Shown piece by piece: positions 47,196-58,015 of a stretch of DNA of 64,000 bases. Position 1 is the stretch's first letter; each line of letters starts with the position of its first letter. Made by a program: the position numbers and the translations under genes. The notes below the pieces were generated by a model. The model worked only from the letters and a program-made list of their open reading frames with translations. It ran no database searches and was not told the origin of the DNA. Source of the stretch: Alphaproteobacteria bacterium (lineage in GTDB: Bacteria; Pseudomonadota; Alphaproteobacteria; Rhizobiales; Xanthobacteraceae); contig VBAH01000083.1 in the NCBI GenBank assembly GCA_005884685.1, forward strand, positions 62,001 through 126,000, in the 5' to 3' direction.

Positions 47196-47546
47196 ATGTC
47201 CATTCGGATGGCACTGGCGATCGCGGCTGGCCTTGGGGCCGCCGTAGCGTTGAGCAGCGGAGCGGGCGCCGAAATGGCCGCGGCGAAGAAGCCGCCGAAA
47301 CCGAAGGTCGTCACGGTCACGGGCTGCCCGGAAAAGGGTTTTCCGGATACGTGCACGATCATCAAGGCGCCCAAGGATACGCGGTACAACATCTCCGGCG
47401 CCAACCCGCCTGCTCCGATCGGCAAGAAAGTGCGGCTCACGGGTAAGGAGACGGACCCGCACACCGTCTGCGGCGGGCTGACCCTGGTCGACATCAAGTG
47501 GACGGCGGTGAAGGGGAAATGCGCGGCACCGCCCGCGAAGAAGTAG
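47196..47546 (+). CDS. Small secreted protein of unknown function
   Basis: 116 residues, AAGGGGGT before the ATG, signal peptide MSIRMALAIAAGLGAAVALSSGAGA. Lys/Pro-rich start (KKPPKPKVVTVTGCPEKGF) and three Cys. Final helix-breaking Lys/Pro tail. One base separates its stop from that of the convergent marC-like gene. Confidence 0.7.
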   Translation: MSIRMALAIAAGLGAAVALSSGAGAEMAAAKKPPKPKVVTVTGCPEKGFPDTCTIIKAPKDTRYNISGANPPAPIGKKVRLTGKETDPHTVCGGLTLVDIKWTAVKGKCAAPPAKK

Positions 47547-47547
47547 C

Positions 47548-48180
47548 CTAGCCGGCGATCAGCGCCTTCACCCCGTCGACCACGAACTGCACCGCCATCG
47601 CGGCGAGCAGCACGCCGAGCAGGCGTGAAAGCACCGTATTGCCGGTCCTGCCGAGCAGCCGCTCGACCTGGGCCGCGAAGGAGAACACGAGCAAACAGCT
47701 TGCCATCACGGTGGCGATGATTGCGATCAGAACGCCAAGCCGGAGAGGATCGCCGCTCGCGCGCCCGGCAAGCAGTACCGTCGCGGTGATCGCGCCGGGC
47801 CCCGCCATCAGCGGAATTGCCAGCGGGAAGGCCGCGATGTCGCGCACATGCTCCTCCACCGCCTTGCCGGCGGTCTCGGACTGGCGCGCGATGCGCACGC
47901 CGAACGCCATTTCGGACGCGATGGAAAACAACAGCAGCCCGCCGGCGATCCGAAACGCCGGCAGCGAGATCGACAACGTGCGCAACAGCCAGTCGCCGGC
48001 GAGCGCTGCGCCGGTGAGGATCGCGAACGCGATCAGAGAGGCGCGGATCGCGACCTGGCGGCGCGCATGGCGCGGCAGCCCGGCGGTGACTCCGAGGAAA
48101 GCCGGCGTCAGCCCGATCGGGTCGACGACGACGAGCAACGTGACCAGCGCGGCGACCACGTAATCCAGGGGCACGGGCAT
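47548..48180 (-). CDS. MarC family integral membrane protein
   Basis: 210 residues from an ATG at 48180, six membrane helices. Family stretches: LVTLLVVVDPIGLTPAFLGVT, FRIAGGLLLFSIASEMAFG and IAFPLAIPLMAGPGAI-like FPLAIPLMAGPGAITATVLL. Once thought a multidrug export protein; function is now considered unknown. Divergent from gyrA. Confidence 0.92.
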   Translation of the reverse strand: MPVPLDYVVAALVTLLVVVDPIGLTPAFLGVTAGLPRHARRQVAIRASLIAFAILTGAALAGDWLLRTLSISLPAFRIAGGLLLFSIASEMAFGVRIARQSETAGKAVEEHVRDIAAFPLAIPLMAGPGAITATVLLAGRASGDPLRLGVLIAIIATVMASCLLVFSFAAQVERLLGRTGNTVLSRLLGVLLAAMAVQFVVDGVKALIAG

Positions 48181-48332
48181 CGGCGCTGGTCCAGAAAAAC
48201 GCGCGCTCGGGCGCAGGAGGGGCGGCAAAACTAGCATGTCGCGAGGGGTCGGGCGACGGCGCCCCCGGCCATCCTCGGGTGCGCGCACCGCATCATGCAA
48301 GTCATTGATACAACGAGATAAATTAATGCGTA

Positions 48333-48355
48333 AAACCGCCGCTTTGCGGTGGTTT
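48333..48355 (+). promoter_or_regulatory. Stem-loop in the gyrA 5' region
   Basis: Ten-pair stem (one G-U) AAACCGCCGC / GCGGTGGTTT with a TTT loop, 55 bases before the gyrA TTG, in an otherwise AT-rich upstream segment that likely carries the promoter. It could be a leader hairpin or a supercoiling-sensitive element. Role is inference. Confidence 0.4.
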
Positions 48356-48410
48356 CACCGGCGCAAATCACCTATATCAATCGCCACCTGAATCGCCTGG
48401 AATTCACCCC

Positions 48411-51128
<2,718 letters not shown>

Positions 51129-51145
51129 GGTGCAGTAGCCGCTCG

Positions 51146-51203
51146 TCCCCGCGGAAGCGGGGACCCAGTCCTTGGCTCCTGGATTCCCGCTTTCGCGGGA
51201 ATG
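51146..51203. repeat. Double-hairpin repeat
   Basis: Two hairpins, GTCCCCGC-GGAA-GCGGGGAC and ATTCCCGC-TTT-GCGGGAAT, separated by a short CCAGTCC...CTGG stem. A widespread intergenic repeat type in proteobacteria. It sits between gyrA and lysE genes and could serve as their transcript boundary. Confidence 0.75.
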
Positions 51204-51244
51204 AGCGGAGCCAGCTGCAATTATCATGCATTGGGCTGGGCTCC

Positions 51245-51853
51245 ATGTCGCTCCAACTCTACCTCGTCTTCGTCCTCGCCACCGCGTTGCTGATCGCGAC
51301 GCCGGGGCCGAATGTCGCGCTGATCGTCGGCACCAGCCTCGCCCACGGCGCACGCACCGGCCTGGTCGCGATGGCCTGGGTCAATATCGGCGTGATGGTG
51401 CAGCTTGTCGTCGTGGCCGCGGGGCTATCCTGGCTGGTCGAATTGTTTTCCAGGAACTTCGACATCATCCGGTTCGTCGGTGCGGGGTACCTGCTGTTTC
51501 TCGGCATCCAGACCTTCTGGAAGGCGCGCAAGCCATTGCCGCCCACGCCCTTGTCGAGCGAGCGCGCGTTCGCGCGTGGCCTTGCGGTCGCATTCGCCAA
51601 TCCGAAGACGCTGATCTTCCAGGCCGCGTTCCTGCCCCAGTTCCTGAGCGACGGCGAGGGCCGGCAGGCCCAGCTCTGGCTGCTCGCCGCGACCTTCTGG
51701 ATCATCACGGTGGTGGGCGACGCGATCTGGGTGCTGTGCGCGGCGCGGCTGCGCGCCGCGGTCTCGGGCCGCGCACAACTGATCGCGGACCGTGTGTCGG
51801 GCTGTATCCTGATCGCCGGCGCGGGCGTGCTGCTCGCAATGAGCCGGCGGTAG
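51245..51853 (+). CDS. LysE/RhtB family amino acid exporter
   Basis: 202 residues, about six membrane helices. RhtB hallmark: ATPGPNVALIVGTSLAHGARTGLVAMAWVNIG near the N-terminus and AFANPKTLIFQAAFLPQF later. Exports amino acids or related metabolites; specificity unknown. Convergent with the Bug-type gene, 10 bp apart. Confidence 0.92.
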   Translation: MSLQLYLVFVLATALLIATPGPNVALIVGTSLAHGARTGLVAMAWVNIGVMVQLVVVAAGLSWLVELFSRNFDIIRFVGAGYLLFLGIQTFWKARKPLPPTPLSSERAFARGLAVAFANPKTLIFQAAFLPQFLSDGEGRQAQLWLLAATFWIITVVGDAIWVLCAARLRAAVSGRAQLIADRVSGCILIAGAGVLLAMSRR

Positions 51854-51863
51854 CTAGACGCGC

Positions 51864-52841
51864 CTACTCGATCTTCGCGATTCCGGCCTTGGTGATGATG
51901 TCGCGGTATTTCGCGATCTCGCTGGCGAGGAACGTCTTCGACTCGTCGAGACCAAGGCCGAACGGCACGGCGCCGACCTTCTCGAAGTTGCCGCGCACCT
52001 CGGGATCGTTCAGCGCCGCGTTCAGTTCCTTGTTGAGCCGCTCGATGATGTCTTTCGGCACGCCGGCGGGTGCTGCAAGCCCAAACCAGCCATCCACCTG
52101 GTATTGCGCGAGGTCGACCTCCGTGGTGGTGGGGGTGCCAGGCAAGACGGCTAGCCGCTTTTCACCCGCAACCGCCAATGCGGTTGCACCGTTGGCATTG
52201 AGCGGTCCCGCGACATTGGGATACCAGGCAAAACCCAGTGGCACGGCGCCGGCGATCAGATCCGGGCCGAATTGTGCGATGTTGCGATAGGGCACGTGCG
52301 TGATCTTCACGCCGGTGACCTGCGCGAAGTATTCACCGGCAAGATGTTGCGATGAGCCGATGCCGACCGAGCCGTAATTCAGTGCGCCAGGCTCTTTCCT
52401 CGCTCGCGCGATCAGATCCTGCACCGAATTGAGCCCGAGCTTGTTGCTCGCCGTGATGACCACCGTGAAGCTCACGAACGGCGAGATCAGCGTGAAGTCT
52501 TTTTGCGGGTCGTAGCCGAGTTCTTTGTAGAGCGTGAGGTTTGCGGCGAACGGGCCCGACCCCGCACCCACCAAGGTGTAGCCATCGGGCATTGCCTTGG
52601 CGGCCTGCAGCGTTCCGGAATTGCCGCCGGCGCCGGGCTTGTTCTCGACGATGATCGGTTGCCCAAGCGTCTTGGCCATCCGCGCGTACACAATCCGCGC
52701 GGCAACGTCGCTGCCGCTGCCGCCAGCGAAAGGCATGATGACGGTGATCGGCCGGGTCGGGTAGTTCTGCGCTGTCGCCGCCCCGACCATGAGGGCGGAG
52801 GCGGCGAAGGCGGTGAGCACGACTTGTTTGATTGGCGTCAT
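51864..52841 (-). CDS. Bug/TctC-type substrate-binding protein, orphan
   Basis: 325 residues, signal peptide ending AATAQ. Tripartite tricarboxylate binding-protein fold: YPTRPITVIMPFAGGSGSDVAAR, GQPIIVENKPGAGGNSGT and LNYGSVGIGSSQHLAGEYF. No TctA/TctB genes adjacent, which is common for this large family. Runs in the same direction as, and 32 bases downstream of, the monooxygenase, so it could bind that enzyme's substrate. Confidence 0.92.
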   Translation of the reverse strand: MTPIKQVVLTAFAASALMVGAATAQNYPTRPITVIMPFAGGSGSDVAARIVYARMAKTLGQPIIVENKPGAGGNSGTLQAAKAMPDGYTLVGAGSGPFAANLTLYKELGYDPQKDFTLISPFVSFTVVITASNKLGLNSVQDLIARARKEPGALNYGSVGIGSSQHLAGEYFAQVTGVKITHVPYRNIAQFGPDLIAGAVPLGFAWYPNVAGPLNANGATALAVAGEKRLAVLPGTPTTTEVDLAQYQVDGWFGLAAPAGVPKDIIERLNKELNAALNDPEVRGNFEKVGAVPFGLGLDESKTFLASEIAKYRDIITKAGIAKIE

Positions 52842-52873
52842 CTCTCCCCCGATTGCGCCGCGTTTGGAATCCT

Positions 52874-54076
52874 TTAGGCGCTTTTGCGCAGTTCGACCTC
52901 AGCATCATAACCGTAGAGCCGCACCTGCTCCGGCGGGAACGTCGCGGTCTCCGGCGAACGGTTGGCGCGCATCTTTTCGTTGCGCGCCTTGATCGCTGCG
53001 GCATCGTTCGTTTGGTAGAGCTCCTCCTCGCGGCGGGCGAGACCCTGCATCCATGCCGTCCGCGGCTGGCGCATCCGCACGAACCGGGCGAGCGCGTCGA
53101 GCGGCCGGTCCCGGGCTTCGGCGATGCAGCCGGCAAGCACGTACGCGTCCTCGATGCTTTGCGCACCGCCTTGCGCGTAGAACGGCATCATTGGGTGCGC
53201 GGCATCGCCGATCAGCACGATGCGGCCGACCTGCCAGTCCGGCAGCGGTTCGCGATCGTAGAGCGCCTGCCGGAGAACCCTGGGCGTTGCGGCAATGATC
53301 GTGCGGATGGTCGCGTGCCAGCCGTCATACTCGGCGAGTGCGTCCTCCACCTTGCCTTCGGCAAGCCAGGATTCGCGCGCCGGTTCGGAGGAGCGGCTGA
53401 TGCCGATCCAGTTGAAGGTTTTTCCGGCCGACACGTAGTACTGCACGATGCTGCGGTTCGGACCCATCCAGACGCCGACCACGCTGCCGAGATCGAGATG
53501 GGCGACGCGCTCGGCCGGCACCAGACCGCGCCAAGCGACGTTGCCGGTATAGCGCGGCAACTCCCTGCCGAAGAGCTGCGCGCGGACGGTCGAATGAATG
53601 CCGTCGGCGCCGATCAGGAGGTTGCCCTGCGCGGTCTCGCCATCGCTCAGCGTCAGCGTCACGCCATTAGCATCCTGATCGATCTGCACGACGCGTGCGC
53701 CGAGCTTGACGTCGTTTTGATCGAGGCCGCTCAGCAGCACGTCGAGCAGTTCGGCGCGATGCGCGGCGTAGTAGGGCGAGCCGAACTGCGCTTCGGCCAT
53801 CTGGCCGAGCGGAGTGTAGTAAAGCCGCTCGCCAGTGTCCCAGCCGCGATAGTCGCGGGCTTCGGGATAGGTCGCGACCATCTTGAGCGCGTCGCCGAGG
53901 CCGAGCTTGAGCAAAATGCGCGCAGCGTTGGAGGACACTTGAATACCGGCGCCGACCTGGCCAAACGCGGGGGCTTGCTCGTAGAGCTGCACATCCACGC
54001 CGCGCTGGCGCAGCGCCAGCATGGTGGTGATGCCGCCGATGCCGCCGCCGACAACGAGAACTTTCAGACCAGCCAT
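52874..54076 (-). CDS. FAD-dependent aromatic-ring monooxygenase (salicylate hydroxylase-like)
   Basis: 400 residues from an ATG at 54076. FAD motif VLVVGGGIGGITTMLALRQRG, the DG motif LLIGADGIHSTVR, and GD motif VLIGDAAHPMMPFYAQGGAQSIEDA are all intact: class A flavoprotein hydroxylase using NAD(P)H and O2 on a phenolic substrate. Starts one base after the ankyrin stop, so translation is coupled to it. Confidence 0.92.
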   Translation of the reverse strand: MAGLKVLVVGGGIGGITTMLALRQRGVDVQLYEQAPAFGQVGAGIQVSSNAARILLKLGLGDALKMVATYPEARDYRGWDTGERLYYTPLGQMAEAQFGSPYYAAHRAELLDVLLSGLDQNDVKLGARVVQIDQDANGVTLTLSDGETAQGNLLIGADGIHSTVRAQLFGRELPRYTGNVAWRGLVPAERVAHLDLGSVVGVWMGPNRSIVQYYVSAGKTFNWIGISRSSEPARESWLAEGKVEDALAEYDGWHATIRTIIAATPRVLRQALYDREPLPDWQVGRIVLIGDAAHPMMPFYAQGGAQSIEDAYVLAGCIAEARDRPLDALARFVRMRQPRTAWMQGLARREEELYQTNDAAAIKARNEKMRANRSPETATFPPEQVRLYGYDAEVELRKSA

Positions 54077-54077
54077 G

Positions 54078-54758
54078 TTACTTCGCACCCGCCGCTTCCA
54101 GGATCCGCGCCATCTCGCCATAGCCGCGGCTTTTTGCGAGGCCGAGCGGCGTCACGCCCTGGCGGTCCGCGATATTCACGTTGGCGCCGGCCTTGACCAG
54201 CGCTTCCAGCGTGTCGGTGTGGTTCTTGCCGCCATTGCCGAGCACGATCGATTCGATCAGCGCGGTCCAGCCGAGATTGTTGACGTGGTCGAGCGGCGCG
54301 CCGGCGGCGATCAGCACGCGCACCACTTGAGTGTGGCCGAGATGCGCTGCGGCGATCAGTGCCGTGCCCTGATACGGGCTGGTGATCGCCTTTGGATCGC
54401 AGCCGCCCGCAAGCGCGAGCCTGAGCATCGGGACATCGTTGTTCACGGACGCAATGGTCACGATGTCGTAGCGCTGCGCATCGAGCGCATTCGGGTTCGC
54501 GCCACCCTTGAGCAATGCCTGCGCGGCCGCCTGGTGGCCGAAGTGCGCCGCGACATGAAGCGGCGTGCGGCCATGCGCATCCTGCACATTGGGTTTCTCG
54601 CCCGCCGCAATCAGCCGCGCGATCTCGGCGGAATCGCCTTTTGCGGCCGCGGCATGCAGGCCGGCGTAGATGCGCAGCTCGGCGGCACCCGGCGGGATTT
54701 GCGCGAGAGCCGGCAAGGCGCTCGCAAGCAACGAAGCGAAGGCAAGAACGATGCGCAT
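54078..54758 (-). CDS. Secreted ankyrin-repeat protein
   Basis: 226 residues with signal peptide MRIVLAFASLLASALPALAQ. About five ankyrin repeats, e.g. DAHGRTPLHVAAHFGHQAAAQALLKGG and RQGVTPLGLAKSRGYGEMARILEAAG. Periplasmic binding scaffold by inference; some bacterial ankyrins protect against peroxide stress. No Shine-Dalgarno: the ATG follows directly on the T-run of a hairpin. Coupled with the downstream monooxygenase. Confidence 0.88.
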   Translation of the reverse strand: MRIVLAFASLLASALPALAQIPPGAAELRIYAGLHAAAAKGDSAEIARLIAAGEKPNVQDAHGRTPLHVAAHFGHQAAAQALLKGGANPNALDAQRYDIVTIASVNNDVPMLRLALAGGCDPKAITSPYQGTALIAAAHLGHTQVVRVLIAAGAPLDHVNNLGWTALIESIVLGNGGKNHTDTLEALVKAGANVNIADRQGVTPLGLAKSRGYGEMARILEAAGAK

Positions 54759-54768
54759 GAAAGAAAAA

Positions 54769-54835
54769 GTCCCGGCTGGTTAGGCCGGGACAGTATGGGT
54801 CACTTGGGGTCGTCTAGGGAGTGGGCATCACTCCC
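54769..54835 (-). promoter_or_regulatory. Two hairpins with U-tract just before the ankyrin start
   Basis: Read on the minus strand, a stem GGGAGTG-ATGCC-CACTCCC-type hairpin (54817-54835) is followed by GTCCCGGC / GCCGGGAC (54769-54791) and then TTTTTCTTTC, ending at the ankyrin ATG. This looks like a terminator for the gene at 54866, or an attenuator in the ankyrin-monooxygenase leader. Confidence 0.6.
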
Positions 54836-54865
54836 CGGTAGGTGAAAGGCTTTCGCCTCTCGAAC

Positions 54866-55132
54866 TCATTTGCGGTCCGCCGTCACCACGCGAACCTTGC
54901 GGGCCGAGCCGGACTCGGTGCGAGGGTCGCGCACACAGGAGCGCTCCAAATACGGCCAGGACTGCTGGCGGCAGGCGAGGCGGGCTTCCATGTCGAGGCG
55001 GTCGCCCTTGCCGGCGGTCGTCTGGGTGATGCTGTGACGCGTCGACGCCGACACCTGGCTCACGCTCGGAGCCAGCACAAGCGCGCCTGCGACCAGCGCG
55101 GCGGCAGCTATCATGCTGTAAATCTTGAACAT
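54866..55132 (-). CDS. Small secreted protein of unknown function
   Basis: 88 residues from an ATG at 55132 with GGTGGGA upstream. Signal-like start MFKIYSMIAAAALVAGALVLAPSVSQVSA. The mature part is basic with two Cys (RLACRQQSWPYLERSCVRDPRT), a pattern seen in many small alphaproteobacterial periplasmic proteins. Followed by a terminator-like hairpin. Confidence 0.7.
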   Translation of the reverse strand: MFKIYSMIAAAALVAGALVLAPSVSQVSASTRHSITQTTAGKGDRLDMEARLACRQQSWPYLERSCVRDPRTESGSARKVRVVTADRK

Positions 55133-55285
55133 TTGTCCCACCTTGTCCCCGCTTCTCGGTCCCGTCGGGGTCCTTCCACTGTGTTAGACGCGAGATGGGC
55201 TCAAAAGGTTCAAGCCGGAACGCACGATTCCTCGACCGTTCCGTGATGGCTTGCGGCAGTAGAGGCGGCGGGCTAGACCGCGCGA

Positions 55286-55795
55286 ATGCGGCGAATTGCG
55301 CTTTATGCCGGGTCTTTCGACCCCGTCACCAACGGCCATCTGGACGTGGTCCGGCAGGCGGTGCGGCTCGCCGACCGTCTGGTGCTGGCGATCGGCGTGC
55401 ATCCGGGCAAGGCGCCGCTGTTTCCCTTCGAGACGCGTCTGGCGATGCTTTCCGAGACGTGCGGGCCGATTGCCAAGGCCGCCGGCGTCGAGCTTGCCTG
55501 CGTGACGTTCGACGATCTGGTGGTCTCGCTGGCGCGGCGCGAAGACGCCACGATCCTGATCCGGGGCCTACGCGATACCACCGATTTCGACTACGAAATG
55601 CAGATGGCCGGGATGAACGGCACGATGGCGCCGGGCGTGCAGACGGTGTTTCTGCCGGCTGCGCCCGCCGTGCGGCCGATCACCGCCACTTTGGTGCGCC
55701 AGATCGCCGGGATGGGCGGTGACATCACACCCTTCGTGCCGGCCTCGGTTGCGAGCCGCTTAAAAGCCAAATTTGCCGGGAAAACCGGCTCTTAG
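55286..55795 (+). CDS. coaD: Phosphopantetheine adenylyltransferase
   Basis: 169 residues; penultimate step of coenzyme A synthesis (4'-phosphopantetheine + ATP). Nucleotidyltransferase motif [16 protein letters not shown] with the HxGH-type NGHL, and [20 protein letters not shown]. The usual ISSS-like C-terminal motif reads ITAT. Opens the coaD-ppi-ppi group. Confidence 0.96.
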   Translation: MRRIALYAGSFDPVTNGHLDVVRQAVRLADRLVLAIGVHPGKAPLFPFETRLAMLSETCGPIAKAAGVELACVTFDDLVVSLARREDATILIRGLRDTTDFDYEMQMAGMNGTMAPGVQTVFLPAAPAVRPITATLVRQIAGMGGDITPFVPASVASRLKAKFAGKTGS

Positions 55796-55809
55796 AACCG
55801 GGAGTTCAT

Positions 55810-56355
55810 ATGCTTCGTTCGCTTGCTCTTGTGGCGGCATTGCTGCTCGCAACGCCCGCCCTCGCCCAGCCGCTGCCCGCGGGCGCCGACCCGCAGAACA
55901 CGCTGCTCGTCGACACGACGCAGGGCCGCATCGTCATCAAGTTGCGCAACGACATCGCCCCCCAACATGCCGCGCGGCTGAAGCAGCTTGCGCGCGAGGG
56001 CTTCTATAACGGCGTGCCGTTCCACCGGGTGATCGCAGGCTTCATGGCGCAGACGGGCGACGGGCAGAACGGCAATGGCACTGGCGGCTCGAAGTATCCG
56101 GACCTCAAGGCCGAGTTCTCCAATGTGCCATTCAAGCGCGGCACGGTCGGAATGGCGCGCAAGGGCAACAGCAACGACTCAGCCAACAGCCAGTGGTTCA
56201 TCTGCTTCGGCGATGCGTCGTCCCTCAACGGGCAGTACACCGTGATCGGCGAGGTGCTCTCGGGCATGGATGTGGTCGACAAGATCAAGAAGGGCGAGCC
56301 GGTGCAGAGCCCCGACAAGATGATCAAGGTGCAGGTTGCGGCCGACGCAAAATGA
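55810..56355 (+). CDS. ppiA: Periplasmic peptidyl-prolyl isomerase (cyclophilin A type)
   Basis: 181 residues with signal peptide MLRSLALVAALLLATPALAQ. Cyclophilin core: GFYNGVPFHRVIAGFMAQTGDG (catalytic Arg) and NSNDSANSQWFICFGDASSLNGQYTVIGEV. Assists folding of exported proteins. Stop overlaps the next gene (ATGA). GGGAGTTCAT precedes the ATG. Confidence 0.94.
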   Translation: MLRSLALVAALLLATPALAQPLPAGADPQNTLLVDTTQGRIVIKLRNDIAPQHAARLKQLAREGFYNGVPFHRVIAGFMAQTGDGQNGNGTGGSKYPDLKAEFSNVPFKRGTVGMARKGNSNDSANSQWFICFGDASSLNGQYTVIGEVLSGMDVVDKIKKGEPVQSPDKMIKVQVAADAK

Positions 56356-56831
56356 GGGCGCGGCACGCGGCCTGTGCATTTGCTGCGCTCGCCTGTCTGT
56401 TCGCAACGGATGCCGCGCGCGCGCAGCGCACGACCTTGCAGATCCTGATCCGCGGCACGAATGCAAATCCCGCGCGGCCGACCTCACCCGTGAATAATCT
56501 GCAGGAACTCTCGGCCGCATTCGCGGCCTGCTGGAGCCCGCCGCCGCCGGATCGCGACCGCGCGCCGGTTGACGTGATCTTCCAGGTCAGCTTCAAGCGC
56601 TCGGGCGAACTGTTCGGCAAGCCGCGCATTGTCGAATTTGTCCGGCCGGTCACGCCGGAGGAGCGCGGGCGCTACTACGCGGCGGTCGCCGAAGCGATCG
56701 ACCGCTGTTCGCCGATGCCGTTCACTGAGGCGATGGGCGGCGCAGTCGCGGGACGCGTGTTCCGTGTCAACTTCATCGATATGCGCAACCGCAAACAGGC
56801 AGAGGTTCCATGGCCAATAACGAAAAGCTGA
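56352..56831 (+). CDS. Secreted protein with TonB C-terminal-like domain
   Basis: 159 residues; signal peptide ending DAARAQ. The mature domain (VDVIFQVSFKRSGELFGKPRIVEFV, then AVAEAIDRCSPMPF and GRVFRVNFIDMR) follows the pattern of the TonB/TolA C-terminal fold, but there is no membrane anchor or proline spacer. Overlaps ppiA by four bases and ppiB by 22, so it is embedded between two cyclophilins. Function unknown; a periplasmic adaptor is inference. Confidence 0.7.
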   Translation: MRARHAACAFAALACLFATDAARAQRTTLQILIRGTNANPARPTSPVNNLQELSAAFAACWSPPPPDRDRAPVDVIFQVSFKRSGELFGKPRIVEFVRPVTPEERGRYYAAVAEAIDRCSPMPFTEAMGGAVAGRVFRVNFIDMRNRKQAEVPWPITKS

Positions 56832-57262
56832 CACTCGAGACCACCAAGGGCAATGTCGTGATCGAGCTCCGCCCCGACCTCGCGCCGAAACATGTCGAGC
56901 GCATCAAACAGCTTGTCACCGAAGGCTTCTACGACGGGATCGTGTTCCACCGCGTCATCGACGGGTTCATGGCCCAGACCGGCTGCCCGCACGGCACCGG
57001 CACCGGCGGATCGAGCTATCCGAACCTGCCGGCCGAGTTCACTTCCGAGCCGCACGTGCGCGGCACCGCCTCGATGGCACGCGCGCAGAACCCGAACAGC
57101 GCGAACAGCCAGTTCTTCATCTGCTTCGACGATGCGCGCTTCCTCGACAAGAATTACACCGTTTGGGGCAAGGTGATCGAAGGCATGGAGAACGTCGACA
57201 AGATCAAGAAGGGCGAGCCGGTGCAGAATCCCGACAAGATCGTGAAGGCGACGGTCGGATAA
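56810..57262 (+). CDS. ppiB: Cytoplasmic peptidyl-prolyl isomerase (cyclophilin B type)
   Basis: 150 residues without a signal peptide. GFYDGIVFHRVIDGFMAQTGCPHGTGTGGSSYP and NPNSANSQFFICFDDARFLDKNYTVWGKV are intact, including the catalytic Arg and the Phe-x-x-x-x-Gln region. Closely similar to the exported copy at 55810; presumably an old duplication with signal loss or gain. Confidence 0.95.
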   Translation: MANNEKLTLETTKGNVVIELRPDLAPKHVERIKQLVTEGFYDGIVFHRVIDGFMAQTGCPHGTGTGGSSYPNLPAEFTSEPHVRGTASMARAQNPNSANSQFFICFDDARFLDKNYTVWGKVIEGMENVDKIKKGEPVQNPDKIVKATVG

Positions 57263-57289
57263 CGGTACGAGTCGGCGGGGCGGGGCATC

Positions 57290-58015
57290 ATGTCGCTGGT
57301 GGGACGAAAAGCCGCCGTGGTCAGCCTCGGCATGTCATGTCAGGCCACGCTGCAGATCGACGACCATGCCGATTTGATCGCGCGGGCGATCGGCGACGAT
57401 ACGCTGAAGCCGTCGAGCATGTTGTTCGACAACATCGTGTGTCATCCGCGGGCGGCCGCGAGGCTGCTTGATGCGGATAGCTTTTATCCCGCGAGCAAGG
57501 ATGAGCTCGCGCTGTTCCGCGGTGCGCTCTGGGGCGGGGGCGGGGTCTATTTCCGCCACGAATGTACGCTGCGCAAATCGCGCCCGATCGAGTATCTGCG
57601 CGGGAAGGTCGACCTGGAGCGGGGCTACCGCGAACTGGCCGGCAAGTTTGCGCACCTCGCGGAGAAATTCCGCCGGCTCAGGGAGCTGGAACGGCTGCTC
57701 TTCGTCATCTCGAATTCGCAGAACGACTTGACCGAATACCAGGCTGAAGTAGGGATCGATCCTGCGATGTCGGCGGACGATGTGGTGACGTTGTGCGCAG
57801 CGTGTGACCGCTACTTCGGCCGGCACTGCGAGTACCTCGTGGCGACCTACGAGGACCGGCTGACGGGCGCGCCGCAACGGCCCGGCCTGAGCGTGTTCAA
57901 GCTTGCACCCGATACAAGCGAGTGGGCCGGCGATCACGCCCAGTGGCGGGAGATCTTCACACAGTATCTGCGCGCAGATGTGCATGCCCCGACGCGCCAC
58001 GGGATGCCGGCCTAG
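57290..58015 (+). CDS. DUF1796-like protein (putative papain-like cysteine peptidase)
   Basis: 241 residues. The start AAVVSLGMSCQATLQI and SSMLFDNIVCHPRAAARLLD match the SLG--C / PFD-- layout of DUF1796, some of which are annotated as papain-like cysteine peptidases; Cys17 would be the nucleophile. Later parts are less clear. Four-base convergent overlap with the GT9 gene, which belongs to surface polysaccharide synthesis, as DUF1796 genes often do. Confidence 0.6.
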   Translation: MSLVGRKAAVVSLGMSCQATLQIDDHADLIARAIGDDTLKPSSMLFDNIVCHPRAAARLLDADSFYPASKDELALFRGALWGGGGVYFRHECTLRKSRPIEYLRGKVDLERGYRELAGKFAHLAEKFRRLRELERLLFVISNSQNDLTEYQAEVGIDPAMSADDVVTLCAACDRYFGRHCEYLVATYEDRLTGAPQRPGLSVFKLAPDTSEWAGDHAQWREIFTQYLRADVHAPTRHGMPA

